A stretch of 64,000 nucleotides of DNA, taken from positions 124,001 through 188,000 of the forward strand of contig JAHJTC010000011.1 of the NCBI GenBank assembly GCA_018830105.1, in the 5' to 3' direction. Shown here in pieces: positions 23,537 through 33,297 of the stretch; within the stretch, counting starts at the first letter, position 1, and every line of letters begins with the position of its first letter. The notes under the pieces are model-generated. The model made no database searches and had not been told where the DNA came from. It worked only from the letters and a program-made list of their open reading frames with translations. This DNA is from Bacteroidota bacterium (GTDB lineage: Bacteria; Bacteroidota; Bacteroidia; Bacteroidales; F082). A program made the translations under genes and the position numbers.

Positions 23537-24439
23537 ATGTATCATAAGCCTGTTATGCTTCACGAATCGGTTGAAGGCTTGCAAGTGCAGGCTGGAGGAT
23601 TGTATGCTGATGTTACTTTCGGCGGTGGCGGACATGCACGTGCAATTCTGGATAAAATCGGTGATGGCCATTTGTTTGGTTTTGATCAGGACAGGGACGC
23701 TTTGGCCAACGTGATCGACGACAGGCGATTTACATTTATACCCCACAATTTCCAGTTTCTAAAGAATTTTATACGCATTAATGGCGTAGATAAACTGGAC
23801 GGTATCTTCGCTGATTTAGGAGTTTCTTCTCATCAGTTTGATATTCCCGAAAAGGGATTTTCAACGCGTTTTGAAGGAAAACTTGACATGCGCATGGATC
23901 AAAACAGCGCATCAAGTGCTGCCGATATCGTGAATAGTTACGATCAGGAACAACTTACAGCAGTGTTCAGAAAGTATGGCGAACTGCCCAATGCCTGGAC
24001 AATAGCAGGCCATATCGTTTCTTACCGCCAAAATAACCCACTGCTTACTACCACAGATCTGAAACTTGCAATAGAGAAAAGTTTGCCCCGGCATCGGGAA
24101 TTTAAGGTATTGGCTCAGGTGTTTCAAGCCTTGCGCATTGAAGTTAATGCAGAACTAAAAGTGTTGGAGATTTTTCTGGAACAATGTGCCGGTTTGCTAA
24201 AACCCGGCGGAAGATTGGTGGTGATTTCATATCACTCATTGGAAGACCGGCTCGTAAAAAACTTTATGCGTGCGGGTCGCGCTGATGGTCAGATTGAAAA
24301 GGATTTTTACGGTCAACCTCAAACGCCCTACGAATTGGTAAGCCGTAAACCAATTACTCCTTCAAGTCATGAAATTGCAGAGAACAGCAGATCGCGCAGT
24401 GCTAAATTGAGAATTGCACAAAGAAAAGATAATGGATAG
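23537..24439 (+). CDS. rsmH: 16S rRNA (cytosine1402-N4)-methyltransferase
   Basis: A 300-residue SAM-dependent methylase (MraW). It modifies C1402 in the decoding centre of the small subunit. SAM motif I is DVTFGGGGHARAIL (about 24-37); GFDQDRDAL, DGIFADLGVSSHQFD and GRLVVISYHSLEDRLVK, the family signature, follow. The C-terminal end SRSAKLRIAQRK is typical. The ATG is 5 bp after mraZ, and its last 8 nt overlap the start of the ftsL-like gene. Confidence 0.97.
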   Translation: MYHKPVMLHESVEGLQVQAGGLYADVTFGGGGHARAILDKIGDGHLFGFDQDRDALANVIDDRRFTFIPHNFQFLKNFIRINGVDKLDGIFADLGVSSHQFDIPEKGFSTRFEGKLDMRMDQNSASSAADIVNSYDQEQLTAVFRKYGELPNAWTIAGHIVSYRQNNPLLTTTDLKLAIEKSLPRHREFKVLAQVFQALRIEVNAELKVLEIFLEQCAGLLKPGGRLVVISYHSLEDRLVKNFMRAGRADGQIEKDFYGQPQTPYELVSRKPITPSSHEIAENSRSRSAKLRIAQRKDNG

Positions 24440-24836
24440 GAAAGTTAACGAACGAATTGAGAAGCAGGAGGTGCCCTATACAAATCCTGTTTTGAAAAAG
24501 AAGAAAAACTTTTTCGGAAGCCTCTTTATGGACATCCTTGGCGGCGATTTTTTGGCTTATGAATGGGTGCGGCGGCAAACTAACTATGTATTTTTTTTGG
24601 TTGCCATCGCGCTGCTGTATATCTCCAACAGCTACTATGCCGAAGATATGAGTCGGCAAATCGATGGTTTAAATGCGGAGTTAAAAGAGCTGCATTATGA
24701 GTACATCTCTTCCAAATCGGAGCTGATGCAGCAAACAAAACAATCTGAAATCGCTAAGAAACTCCAGTATTCGGGACTGAATGAATCCACTGAACCTGTA
24801 AAAAAGTTACTCATCAAAAAAGCAGACTATAAGTAA
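24432..24836 (+). CDS. ftsL: FtsL-like cell division protein
   Basis: A 134-residue bitopic protein at the ftsL position between rsmH and ftsI. The start is the ATG at 24432; an in-frame TTG at 24414 lies deep inside rsmH. A basic cytoplasmic N-terminus (KKKKNFFG) is followed by one membrane helix (about 54-73, VFFLVAIALLYISN) and a short periplasmic coiled coil (about 80-115, IDGLNAELKELHYEYISSKS). FtsL proteins are recognised by layout rather than sequence; they activate FtsWI at the septum. The stop overlaps the ftsI ATG by 1 nt (TAATG). Confidence 0.85.
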   Translation: MDRKVNERIEKQEVPYTNPVLKKKKNFFGSLFMDILGGDFLAYEWVRRQTNYVFFLVAIALLYISNSYYAEDMSRQIDGLNAELKELHYEYISSKSELMQQTKQSEIAKKLQYSGLNESTEPVKKLLIKKADYK

Positions 24837-26956
24837 TGGACGAAAAGAAAGACATATTGAGGCGGGTTTACCTGTTGTATGCTTTCATGCTGCTTTTCGG
24901 GCTGGCTATCGTGGTCCGTATTGCCTATATTCAGGTTACTCAGGGTGAGGAACTGCGGGCAAAAGCCGAAAAACAGGAGTTACGCTTTTTTAGTGTTGAA
25001 GCAGTCCGTGGTAATGTGCTGGCAGATGATGGCGCCTTGCTGGCAACTTCAGTGCCTGTATTTGAAGTGCGCATGGATGTTGCCTCACCCTTGATAAGTC
25101 AGCCGTTTTTTGAAGCAAAATCAGATTCTTTGGCTTTGATGCTGTCACAACTTTTTCACAACAAGTCGAAGGCATCTTATTTAAATGACCTTAAAAGAGC
25201 ACGAAAACAGGGTAATAGGTATTTGTTGTTGCGCAACAGAGCAACTTACGCACAGGTGAAACAGCTGCGCAAATTTCCAATTCTAAGAAAGGGCAAATAC
25301 AAAGGTGGTTTGATATTATTGGCTCACGATAAACGTGAAAAGCCTTTTCGTGAGCTGGCTAGTCGCACCATCGGTTACGAAAACGAAAGCGAAGGACTGT
25401 TTGTTGGCATCGAAGGGGCTTATCATAATGTGTTAAAAGGGACTGATGGCAAGCAGCTCAAAAGGCGTATCAATAATGGCGATTGGAAGCCGATGTTTGA
25501 TGGCAATGAAATTGAACCACAGAACGGGCAGGATGTCGTAACCACCATTGATATAAATATTCAGGACGTTGCTGAGAATGCCCTGCGCAGAAATTTATCA
25601 GAGAATAATGCCGAGGAAGGCTGTGCGGTGCTTATGGAAGTGGCTACCGGCAGGATTAAGGCTATTGCTAACCTAAGCTGGGATGGCAAATCGGGTCGAT
25701 ATGTTGAAAACTACAATTATGCTCTTGCCGAAAGTGTAGAGCCCGGCTCCACTTTTAAACTGGCTTCGATGATGGCGCTGATTGAGGACAATAAGGTAAG
25801 ACTTACTGATACCATTGATATCGGGCGCGCAGCATATACGGTATATTATAGCAGAACAATGCGGGATGTGTACCCGATCAGGGATGGCAAAATTACAATT
25901 AGGGAGGCTTTTGAAAAATCCTCTAATGTGGCAGTAAGTCGGCTCGTGTACGATGCTTACAAAGAGAAACCCGAGCGTTTCGTAGAGCAACTTTACAAGA
26001 TGTCGCTCAACCAGCCTCTTGATCTGGAGCTGGCCGGAGAAGGGAAACCGTACATTAAACATCCGAGCGACAAACAGCATTGGTACGGCACTACTTTACC
26101 CTGGATGTCAATTGGCTATGAATTGAGCTTAACGCCTTTGCAAATATTGACTTTTTATAATGCCGTAGCCAATAATGGCAAAATGGTGAAACCTCTTTTT
26201 GTGGATGAAATCCGTCAGGGAGGAATGGTGCTCAAACATTTTGAAACACAAGTAATCAATAAATCCATTGCCTCGCAATCCACTATCGATTCGGTAAAGA
26301 GCCTGATGGAAGGCGTTGTTACCAGAGGAACGGCGCGCTACCTCAGAAACAGTGCTTTTACGATAGCCGGTAAAACCGGAACCGCACAAATAGCAAGCGG
26401 AAAGCAAGGCTACAACAAGACCAATTATACCGCTTCATTTGTGGGTTATTTTCCGGCATCGAATCCGCAATACAGCTGTATTGTAGTGGTAAGCAACCCC
26501 TCGTCCGGAAAAATTTATGGAGGAGCTGTTGCTGCTCCTGTTTTCAAGGAGATTGCTGATAAGGTGTATGCTACCCGCCTTGATATTCATGACAACAAAA
26601 TAGAAGAGCAAAAGGAGCATAACGTGTTAGCGCTTACCGGCAAGTCCCTTTTTCATGAAGATGCAAACCAGTTGTACAGTGAGTTGAATATTCCTTTTCA
26701 TAATGAGGCAAGTGGTTCTGTATGGGTAAAGGCAAAAGCAGATACTGTTGGATTAGCGCTGCATCCGGCAACTTATCAGGACAACTTAATACCAAATATG
26801 AGAGGTATGAATGTTCGTGATGCCGTGTTTTTATTAGAAAATATGGGCTTGAAAGCCCATATAAGTGGCCACGGTCAGGTAGCCTGGCAGTCGCTAAAAG
26901 CTGGTAGTGTAGCCGCAAAAGGACAAATTATTGAACTAAAACTTTTGAACCTGTAA
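24836..26956 (+). CDS. ftsI: septal peptidoglycan transpeptidase (PBP3) with PASTA domain
   Basis: A 706-residue class B penicillin-binding protein. A short cytoplasmic tail and a membrane helix (about 12-32, LYAFMLLFGLAIVVRIAYI) precede the PBP dimer domain (RGNVLADDGALLATS). In the transpeptidase domain the active-site Ser305 lies in STFK, followed by SSN at about 362-364 and KTGTA starting at 513. A single PASTA domain is at the C-terminus (about 645-706, LIPNMRGMNVRDAVFLLENM), which E. coli FtsI lacks. It cross-links septal peptidoglycan together with FtsW, encoded further downstream. It overlaps ftsL and murE by 1 nt each, so translation is coupled along the cluster. Confidence 0.96.
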   Translation: MDEKKDILRRVYLLYAFMLLFGLAIVVRIAYIQVTQGEELRAKAEKQELRFFSVEAVRGNVLADDGALLATSVPVFEVRMDVASPLISQPFFEAKSDSLALMLSQLFHNKSKASYLNDLKRARKQGNRYLLLRNRATYAQVKQLRKFPILRKGKYKGGLILLAHDKREKPFRELASRTIGYENESEGLFVGIEGAYHNVLKGTDGKQLKRRINNGDWKPMFDGNEIEPQNGQDVVTTIDINIQDVAENALRRNLSENNAEEGCAVLMEVATGRIKAIANLSWDGKSGRYVENYNYALAESVEPGSTFKLASMMALIEDNKVRLTDTIDIGRAAYTVYYSRTMRDVYPIRDGKITIREAFEKSSNVAVSRLVYDAYKEKPERFVEQLYKMSLNQPLDLELAGEGKPYIKHPSDKQHWYGTTLPWMSIGYELSLTPLQILTFYNAVANNGKMVKPLFVDEIRQGGMVLKHFETQVINKSIASQSTIDSVKSLMEGVVTRGTARYLRNSAFTIAGKTGTAQIASGKQGYNKTNYTASFVGYFPASNPQYSCIVVVSNPSSGKIYGGAVAAPVFKEIADKVYATRLDIHDNKIEEQKEHNVLALTGKSLFHEDANQLYSELNIPFHNEASGSVWVKAKADTVGLALHPATYQDNLIPNMRGMNVRDAVFLLENMGLKAHISGHGQVAWQSLKAGSVAAKGQIIELKLLNL

Positions 26957-28422
26957 TGACAAAACTTTTGTCCGACATATTATATAAATGCCCTGTTCGC
27001 CAGGTGATTGGAAACACCGAGCTTGCTGTGGAGGCTATCCATTTTGATTCGCGAAAGCTGCATCAGGATTCCGTATTTTTTGCTGTAAAGGGAAGTTTAT
27101 ATGATGGACATTTATTTATCAATAAGGCAATTGATGCCGGCGCTATTGCTGTGGTTTGCGAAAAAATTCCCGAAGAACAGCATGAGCACATTACCTATGT
27201 GCGCGTAGAGAATACCGCCTACAGCCTTGCATTGGCTGCTGCCAATTATTACGATCATCCTTCCAAAGGGCTAAAGCTTGTTGGAGTTACAGGCACAAAC
27301 GGAAAAACTACCATTGCTACTTTACTGCATAGTTTATTCACCGAAAATGGCTTCCCTTGTGGATTATTATCAACCATCGAAAACAAAATTGGGAACAAAA
27401 AGATTAAGGCAACACATACTACACCTGATCCTCTGGCCATCAATGCCTTGTTGGCCGAAATGGTAAAAAATGGTTGCAGTCACGCTTTTATGGAAGTGAG
27501 TTCACACGCAATTGATCAGTTTCGGGTTTTGGGACTGCATTTTGCCGGAGGAATATTCACCAATCTAACCCATGATCATTTGGATTATCATGGAACTTTT
27601 CAGGCCTATCGTGATGTAAAAAAGAATTTTTTCGACTGGCTGGATGCTGATGCTTTTGCACTCATAAATCTTGATGATAAAAATGGGCGATTCATGGTTC
27701 AAAATACCCGGGCCAGTGTGTTCACCTATTCTTTGCGTAGTGAAGCTGATTATCGGGCAAAAGTGCTGGAAAATAGTTTTGAGGGCTTGCTTTTGCTCCT
27801 TAACGGGAATGAAATTTCTACGCGACTTGCTGGTTATTTTAATGCAAGCAATCTGCTCGCTATTTATGGCACTGCGCACCAACTTGGGCTTCCTGAAATT
27901 GATTTACTAAAGGGAATCAGCCTTCTCAAATCAGCAACAGGCAGGTTCGAAATAGTTTATCATTCATCCGGAATAACCGGGATTATCGATTATGCGCACA
28001 CTCCTGATGCTTTATTAAATGTGCTGAAAACCATTGATGATGTGAGAACACACAACGAACAGCTGATTACTGTAGCAGGTGCGGGAGGCGATCGCGATGT
28101 TACAAAGCGTCCGGAGATGGCTCGGATTGGTGCTTCGTTTAGCGATCGACTTTTGCTAACCTCGGATAACCCCAGGTCAGAAGCGCCCGGAAAAATTATT
28201 GAAGATATGCGTAAAGGTGTTGAGCCACAGAATTATAATCGTGTTTTAGCAATTTCTGACCGCAAGGAAGCGATCAGAACAGCGGTTGCCTTGTCGGCTA
28301 AAGGCGACATCATTCTTGTTGCCGGCAAAGGTCATGAAAAATACCAGGAAATTAATGGAGTAAAATATCCTTTTGATGACATGGAAGTATTGAAAGATGC
28401 TTTAAACCAAAGACTTGTGTGA
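26956..28422 (+). CDS. murE: UDP-MurNAc-tripeptide ligase (meso-diaminopimelate adding)
   Basis: A 488-residue Mur ligase that adds the third residue of the stem peptide. The ATP loop is TGTNGKTT at about 113-120; [10 protein letters not shown] and [14 protein letters not shown] are further Mur motifs. The specificity loop reads DNPR at about 404-407, which selects meso-diaminopimelate (lysine enzymes differ here), so the organism has an A1-gamma type wall. Length is normal. The start ATG overlaps the ftsI stop (TAATG). Confidence 0.96.
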   Translation: MTKLLSDILYKCPVRQVIGNTELAVEAIHFDSRKLHQDSVFFAVKGSLYDGHLFINKAIDAGAIAVVCEKIPEEQHEHITYVRVENTAYSLALAAANYYDHPSKGLKLVGVTGTNGKTTIATLLHSLFTENGFPCGLLSTIENKIGNKKIKATHTTPDPLAINALLAEMVKNGCSHAFMEVSSHAIDQFRVLGLHFAGGIFTNLTHDHLDYHGTFQAYRDVKKNFFDWLDADAFALINLDDKNGRFMVQNTRASVFTYSLRSEADYRAKVLENSFEGLLLLLNGNEISTRLAGYFNASNLLAIYGTAHQLGLPEIDLLKGISLLKSATGRFEIVYHSSGITGIIDYAHTPDALLNVLKTIDDVRTHNEQLITVAGAGGDRDVTKRPEMARIGASFSDRLLLTSDNPRSEAPGKIIEDMRKGVEPQNYNRVLAISDRKEAIRTAVALSAKGDIILVAGKGHEKYQEINGVKYPFDDMEVLKDALNQRLV

Positions 28423-28424
28423 TT

Positions 28425-29663
28425 ATGTTATACTATCTTTTTACATACCTCGATCAGCATTTTAATATTCCCGGAGCGGGATTGTTTCAGTACATCTCCT
28501 TCAGAGCAGCAGCTGCTGTGATCACCTCCCTGATTATTTCTTTGTTTTTTGGTAAGCGCTGGATCAACTACCTTAACAGAAAGCAGGTTGGCGAAATAGT
28601 AAGGGATCTGGGTTTGGAAGGGCAAAAAGAAAAACAAGGCACACCCACAATGGGCGGTCTTATCATACTGGCGTCCATAGTGATACCTACATTGCTGTTT
28701 ACTGAGCTGGCCAATATATACATTTTGCTGATGCTTTTCACCACAGTTTGGCTTGGCGGTCTTGGATTTTATGATGATTATATCAAGGTGTTCAAGCAGG
28801 ACAAGAAGGGACTCTCGCCGCGCGTAAAAATTATTGGTCAGGTGATTTTAGGTTTGGTAGTAAGCCTGGTTATGTATTTTGACGATGCTGTTGTGATGCG
28901 CGAGAAGCCTGTAGAAGGGCAACAAATTGTAAATGAGTTGCCTTCAACGGCTCAGGTAAGTCGTTTTACCGTATCGGAAAACAATTCTATCAAAACTACG
29001 ATTCCTTTCATAAAAAATAATGAGTTTGACTATGCCGTATTGCTCAAGTGGATAGGACCGGATTACCGTAAATGGTCATTTTTAATTTTTATCCCTATCG
29101 TAATTTTAATCATTACAGCGGTGTCAAATGGCGCCAACCTTACCGATGGCATGGATGGACTGGCGGTAGGCACTTCGGCGATTATCGGAACTACTTTGGG
29201 AATATTAGCGTGGGTTTCAGGCAACTTTATTTTTGCCGATTACCTCAATATAATGTACTTACCGGATACAGGTGAGCTTACAATTTTCATCAGTGCTTTT
29301 GTGGGGGCTAACATCGGATTTTTATGGTATAACTCCTATCCGGCTCAGGTGTTTATGGGCGATACCGGAAGTTTGGCCCTCGGCGGCATTATTGCTGTTT
29401 TCGCAATTCTGATACGCAAAGAGCTGCTGATTCCGATACTCTGTGGGATATTTCTGGCAGAAAGTCTGTCGGTAGTAATGCAGGTGACTTATTTCAAATA
29501 TACCAAGCAAAAACTCGGTGCAGGTAAGCGCATTTTTAAAATGGCGCCGCTGCATCACCATTATCAGAAGCTGGGTTACCCCGAACCAAAGATCGTACAA
29601 CGATTTCTTATTGTTGGAATCATGTTGGCAGTATTAACCATTATCACCTTAAAAGTGAGATAA
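28425..29663 (+). CDS. mraY: phospho-MurNAc-pentapeptide transferase (lipid I synthase)
   Basis: A 412-residue polytopic enzyme that joins phospho-MurNAc-pentapeptide to undecaprenyl phosphate. The start could be the GTG at 28419 (overlapping murE) or the ATG at 28425; the ATG is preferred. Signature motifs are [32 protein letters not shown] (metal-binding Asp residues) and [11 protein letters not shown], with [10 protein letters not shown] near the end. It has about ten membrane helices. Compared with the roughly 360-residue E. coli enzyme it has an insert of about 45 residues (about 160-205), a Bacteroidota trait. Confidence 0.96.
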   Translation: MLYYLFTYLDQHFNIPGAGLFQYISFRAAAAVITSLIISLFFGKRWINYLNRKQVGEIVRDLGLEGQKEKQGTPTMGGLIILASIVIPTLLFTELANIYILLMLFTTVWLGGLGFYDDYIKVFKQDKKGLSPRVKIIGQVILGLVVSLVMYFDDAVVMREKPVEGQQIVNELPSTAQVSRFTVSENNSIKTTIPFIKNNEFDYAVLLKWIGPDYRKWSFLIFIPIVILIITAVSNGANLTDGMDGLAVGTSAIIGTTLGILAWVSGNFIFADYLNIMYLPDTGELTIFISAFVGANIGFLWYNSYPAQVFMGDTGSLALGGIIAVFAILIRKELLIPILCGIFLAESLSVVMQVTYFKYTKQKLGAGKRIFKMAPLHHHYQKLGYPEPKIVQRFLIVGIMLAVLTIITLKVR

Positions 29664-29665
29664 TT

Positions 29666-31024
29666 GTGAAAGAATCATTGATCAAATATCAGAATATTGT
29701 GGTGCTTGGAGCTGGCGAAAGCGGCTGCGGTGCTGCCTTGCTTGCACAAAAGCAGGGAATGAGGGTATTTGTGTCTGATTTTGATTCCATTGCAAGCCCA
29801 TACAAAACATTATTAGAAACTCACGCGATCAACTTTGAAGAGGATCAACACACGGAATCACGAATTTTACAGGCAGACTTAATCGTTAAAAGCCCGGGTA
29901 TCTCCGAATCTGCAGCAATCATAAAATCCATTAGGAAAGCTGGGATAACGCTTGTTTCTGAGATTGAATTTGCCAGCTGGTTTACTAATGCTTTTATCAT
30001 TGCGGTTACCGGCTCAAACGGCAAAACCACAACTACAGCGCTTATCGGCCATGCCCTGCAGCAAGCCGGAATGGATGTGTGTGTAGCCGGAAATATCGGA
30101 TTCAGTTTTGCTGCAGCTTTGGTAACACGCGAGTATGACTATTTCGTGCTTGAAGTAAGCAGCTTTCAGCTCGATGATATTGTAAACTTTCGGCCTGATA
30201 TCGCTGTGCTGTTAAATATTACACCCAATCATCTTGATCGCTATCAAAATAGTTTTGAGGCTTATACTGCATCAAAAATGCGATTAATTAAGAATCAGAA
30301 TGCGGATAACATGCTGGTTTATAATATCGATGATGAGCTTATCAACGAAGAGTTAGAAAAGTTGAACCCAAGCGTACAATTGTTTCCAATAACCACAAAT
30401 TCAGTAAAAATAAATCAAGGAGCCGCCTTACAGGGCGGACAGATCAAGATTCATGCAAATCAAACAAACTTTAATATGACACTCGAACAATTAGCCCTAC
30501 AAGGCAAGCACAATGCTTACAATTCAATGGCGGCCGGCGTAACCTCAAAATTGCTGCAGATCCGCAACGAATCGTTGAAGCAAAGCCTTTCTGACTTCCA
30601 GAATATCGCGCATCGGCTGGAATATATTGCCAATGTGCATGGCATTTCCTATTACAATGATTCAAAGGCAACGAGTGTAAATGCTACCTGGTATGCGCTC
30701 GAAAGTATGGAAAAACCTGTTGTTTGGATTGCAGGCGGAATCGATAAGGGAAATGATTATGCTGCGCTGATGCCTCTGGTGCGACAGAAAGTGAAAGCTT
30801 TGATCTGCCTGGGCTTGAATAATAAAAAACTTATGGAAACATTTTCTTCTGTGATCGATCAGGTTGTTGAAACGGACAACGCCAAAGAAGCTGTAATGAT
30901 AGCTTCTATGCTGGCTACCAATGGCGATGTGGTGCTGCTGTCGCCTGCCTGTGCAAGTTTCGACCTGTTCGAAAGCTATGAAGATCGTGGCGATCAATTT
31001 AAGAAAGCTGTAAATTCATTATAA
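29666..31024 (+). CDS. murD: UDP-MurNAc-L-alanine:D-glutamate ligase
   Basis: A 452-residue Mur ligase that adds D-Glu to UDP-MurNAc-L-Ala. The start is a GTG at 29666, 2 bp after the mraY stop. The N-terminal Rossmann segment is VVLGAGESGCGAALLA, the ATP loop TGSNGKTTTTALIG (about 114-127), followed by EVSSFQLDDI, LNITPNHLDRY and the C-terminal-domain region NDSKATSVNATWYAL. The catalytic Lys/His residues expected in these motifs are present. ftsW starts 10 bp later. Confidence 0.96.
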   Translation: MKESLIKYQNIVVLGAGESGCGAALLAQKQGMRVFVSDFDSIASPYKTLLETHAINFEEDQHTESRILQADLIVKSPGISESAAIIKSIRKAGITLVSEIEFASWFTNAFIIAVTGSNGKTTTTALIGHALQQAGMDVCVAGNIGFSFAAALVTREYDYFVLEVSSFQLDDIVNFRPDIAVLLNITPNHLDRYQNSFEAYTASKMRLIKNQNADNMLVYNIDDELINEELEKLNPSVQLFPITTNSVKINQGAALQGGQIKIHANQTNFNMTLEQLALQGKHNAYNSMAAGVTSKLLQIRNESLKQSLSDFQNIAHRLEYIANVHGISYYNDSKATSVNATWYALESMEKPVVWIAGGIDKGNDYAALMPLVRQKVKALICLGLNNKKLMETFSSVIDQVVETDNAKEAVMIASMLATNGDVVLLSPACASFDLFESYEDRGDQFKKAVNSL

Positions 31025-31034
31025 GCGTTTTAAG

Positions 31035-32216
31035 ATGCGAAGAATTCTTGGCGATATCAAGGGAGATAAAATCATCTGGACAGTAGTAATTCTGTTGTCT
31101 ATTTTCTCTTTGTTGGCCGTATATAGTTCAACCGGAACCCTGGCTTATAAATATCAGCAGGGTAATACGGAATACTATATGCTGAAGCATTTTGTGATTT
31201 TGTTTCTGGGCATATTTTTTATGTACCTCACGCATAAAATAAAGTATGTCTATTTTTCGCCGGTATTTCAAATCGCGCTATGGATTTCAATTCCTTTATT
31301 ACTGCTCACACTGGTGTTTGGTCTCAACCTCAACGAAGCCAAACGCGTGTTGCCCTTGCCTTTTAACCTCACTTTTCAAACCAGCGACTTGGCAAAGCTT
31401 ACCCTTATCATGTATTTGGCGCGGATGCTCACCAAAAAACAGGATCATATTAAAGATTTTAAGTCGGCATTTGTTCCGTTAATGATTCCGGTTATTTTAA
31501 TTGTTTTTCTGGTATTGCCGGCAAATTTTTCCACAGCAGCCATGATATTCACAACAAGTCTGGTATTGCTTTTTATCGGCCGGGTAAATATGAAATACAT
31601 ACTATCGCTGGTTGCAATAGGCTTGGTTGCTCTCACAATTTTTGTGTTGATTGTACTGCAAATGCCTGAAGACAAGCAGGGTCGTTTGTGGACATGGAAA
31701 AGCAGAATTGAAAATTTTACAAAAGATACCGGAGATAATTACCAGAAGGAACAAGCGGAAATTGCCATTGCCAATGGAAAAATATTTGGTAAAATGCCCG
31801 GAAACAGTACGCAGCGGAATTTTCTGCCCCATCCGTATTCAGATTTTATTTTTGCCATTATTGTTGAAGAATATGGTCTGGTTGGAGGAGCATTTATCGT
31901 TTTGATGTATCTTATTTTGCTCTTCAGGGCAGTAATTATTGTAACGAAAATTCCACAAACTTTTGGGGCGTTTTTAACTATAGGAGTAGCCTTTAGCCTT
32001 GTATTTCAGGCTATGGTAAATATGGGCGTGGCAGTTGGTTTATTGCCGGTAACCGGTCAGCCTCTGCCTCTGGTAAGTATGGGAGGGACATCCATCTGGT
32101 TTACCAGTTTATCCATAGGAATAATATTAAGTGTTAGTAAAGAGATCACTAAAAAAGAACAAATACAGTTAGAAAACTATCATAATGACGCAAGAGTCGA
32201 AGCGGATTATACTTAG
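31035..32216 (+). CDS. ftsW: septal peptidoglycan glycosyltransferase FtsW (SEDS)
   Basis: A 393-residue SEDS protein with about ten membrane helices. It polymerises lipid II at the septum with FtsI. Early LAVYSSTG, then the extracellular loop 4 region (GKIFGKMPGNSTQRNFLPHPYSDF is split across about 250-275; the key NSTQRNFLP and HPYSDFIF segments are present), and PLPLVSMGGTSIWFT near the end, which are SEDS hallmarks. The gene overlaps murG by 32 nt, so FtsW and MurG, the enzyme that makes its substrate, are closely coupled. Confidence 0.95.
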   Translation: MRRILGDIKGDKIIWTVVILLSIFSLLAVYSSTGTLAYKYQQGNTEYYMLKHFVILFLGIFFMYLTHKIKYVYFSPVFQIALWISIPLLLLTLVFGLNLNEAKRVLPLPFNLTFQTSDLAKLTLIMYLARMLTKKQDHIKDFKSAFVPLMIPVILIVFLVLPANFSTAAMIFTTSLVLLFIGRVNMKYILSLVAIGLVALTIFVLIVLQMPEDKQGRLWTWKSRIENFTKDTGDNYQKEQAEIAIANGKIFGKMPGNSTQRNFLPHPYSDFIFAIIVEEYGLVGGAFIVLMYLILLFRAVIIVTKIPQTFGAFLTIGVAFSLVFQAMVNMGVAVGLLPVTGQPLPLVSMGGTSIWFTSLSIGIILSVSKEITKKEQIQLENYHNDARVEADYT

Positions 32217-33297
32217 TGGAGGTGGAACCGGAGGTCACATCTTTCCAGCGATAGCCATAGCAGATGCTTTGCGCCGTCGTATGCCCGATGCTGCCATACA
32301 TTTTGTGGGAGCAAGCGGCCGTATGGAGATGTCGCGGGTTCCAAAAGCAGGATACAGCATCGATGGCTTGTGGATCAGTGGGTTGCAGCGTAAACTTAGT
32401 TTTGATAATTTTTTGTTTCCTCTAAAAGTAGTTGTCAGCTTGTTAAGAGCAAGAAGAATTTTAAAGAAATTCCGACCCCAAATAGTCATTGGTGTGGGTG
32501 GATATGCCAGCGGCCCGACATTGCAAGCTGCAGTGCAACTGGGTATTCCAACTTTGATTCAGGAACAAAATTCCTTTCCCGGAATAACGAATCGGCTGTT
32601 GGCCAAAAAAGTAAACAAGATTTGCACTGCCTATGATAAGATGGAAAAGTGGTTTCCATCAGAAAAAACTGTTCTAACAGGAAATCCTTTGCGCAAACAA
32701 GCTGTTCAGGTAGCGGACAAACGAGAAGCCGGCAGGGCATTTTTTAAGCTGGATCAGCAATTGCCTGTGGCACTTATTGTTGGAGGAAGTCAGGGTGCTT
32801 TGGCGATTAATTATGCAATAAGTGAGCAAATAAACTTGTTTGAGAAGCATAAACTTCAGTTAATTTGGCAAACAGGACAAGCCTTTGCACCTCAGGCAGC
32901 TACCGTTGTTGAAGAAGCAGGTCTTGCAGCCTTGATCCATGTTACACCATTTATCGATCGCATGGATTTGGCCTATGCAGCAGCCGATTTGGTTGTTTCA
33001 CGTGCAGGTGCAATGGCGATTGCAGAGTTGGCTGTTGTGCAAAAGCCTGTTATTTTTGTGCCATTACCAACGGCTGCTGAAAATCATCAGTACAAAAATG
33101 CAAGGCGACTGGTGGACAAAAACGCGGCACTTTTGATTGAAAATCAGTTGGCCAAGGCCGAGTTGGTGCCGGCAATGATTAAACTCATTGCATCGCCCAA
33201 AATTGGGCTTGAAATGGCTGAAGCAATAGGGTTGTTTGCCCTTCCGAATGCAGATGAGGCTATTGTGGATGAAATTGTAAAACTAATAAAGAGATGA
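32185..33297 (+). CDS. murG: lipid II synthase, UDP-GlcNAc:lipid I N-acetylglucosaminyltransferase
   Basis: A 370-residue GT28 enzyme on the cytoplasmic face of the membrane. The N-terminal donor-site loop SGGGTGGHIFPAIAIA (about 10-25), GVGGYASGPT, QEQNSFPGITNR, GNPLR, the second Gly-rich loop VGGSQGAL and the UDP-GlcNAc site SRAGAMAIAEL are all present, with PTAAENHQYKNA for the base and sugar. The start ATG lies 32 nt inside ftsW, and the stop overlaps murC by 4 nt (ATGA). Confidence 0.97.
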   Translation: MTQESKRIILSGGGTGGHIFPAIAIADALRRRMPDAAIHFVGASGRMEMSRVPKAGYSIDGLWISGLQRKLSFDNFLFPLKVVVSLLRARRILKKFRPQIVIGVGGYASGPTLQAAVQLGIPTLIQEQNSFPGITNRLLAKKVNKICTAYDKMEKWFPSEKTVLTGNPLRKQAVQVADKREAGRAFFKLDQQLPVALIVGGSQGALAINYAISEQINLFEKHKLQLIWQTGQAFAPQAATVVEEAGLAALIHVTPFIDRMDLAYAAADLVVSRAGAMAIAELAVVQKPVIFVPLPTAAENHQYKNARRLVDKNAALLIENQLAKAELVPAMIKLIASPKIGLEMAEAIGLFALPNADEAIVDEIVKLIKR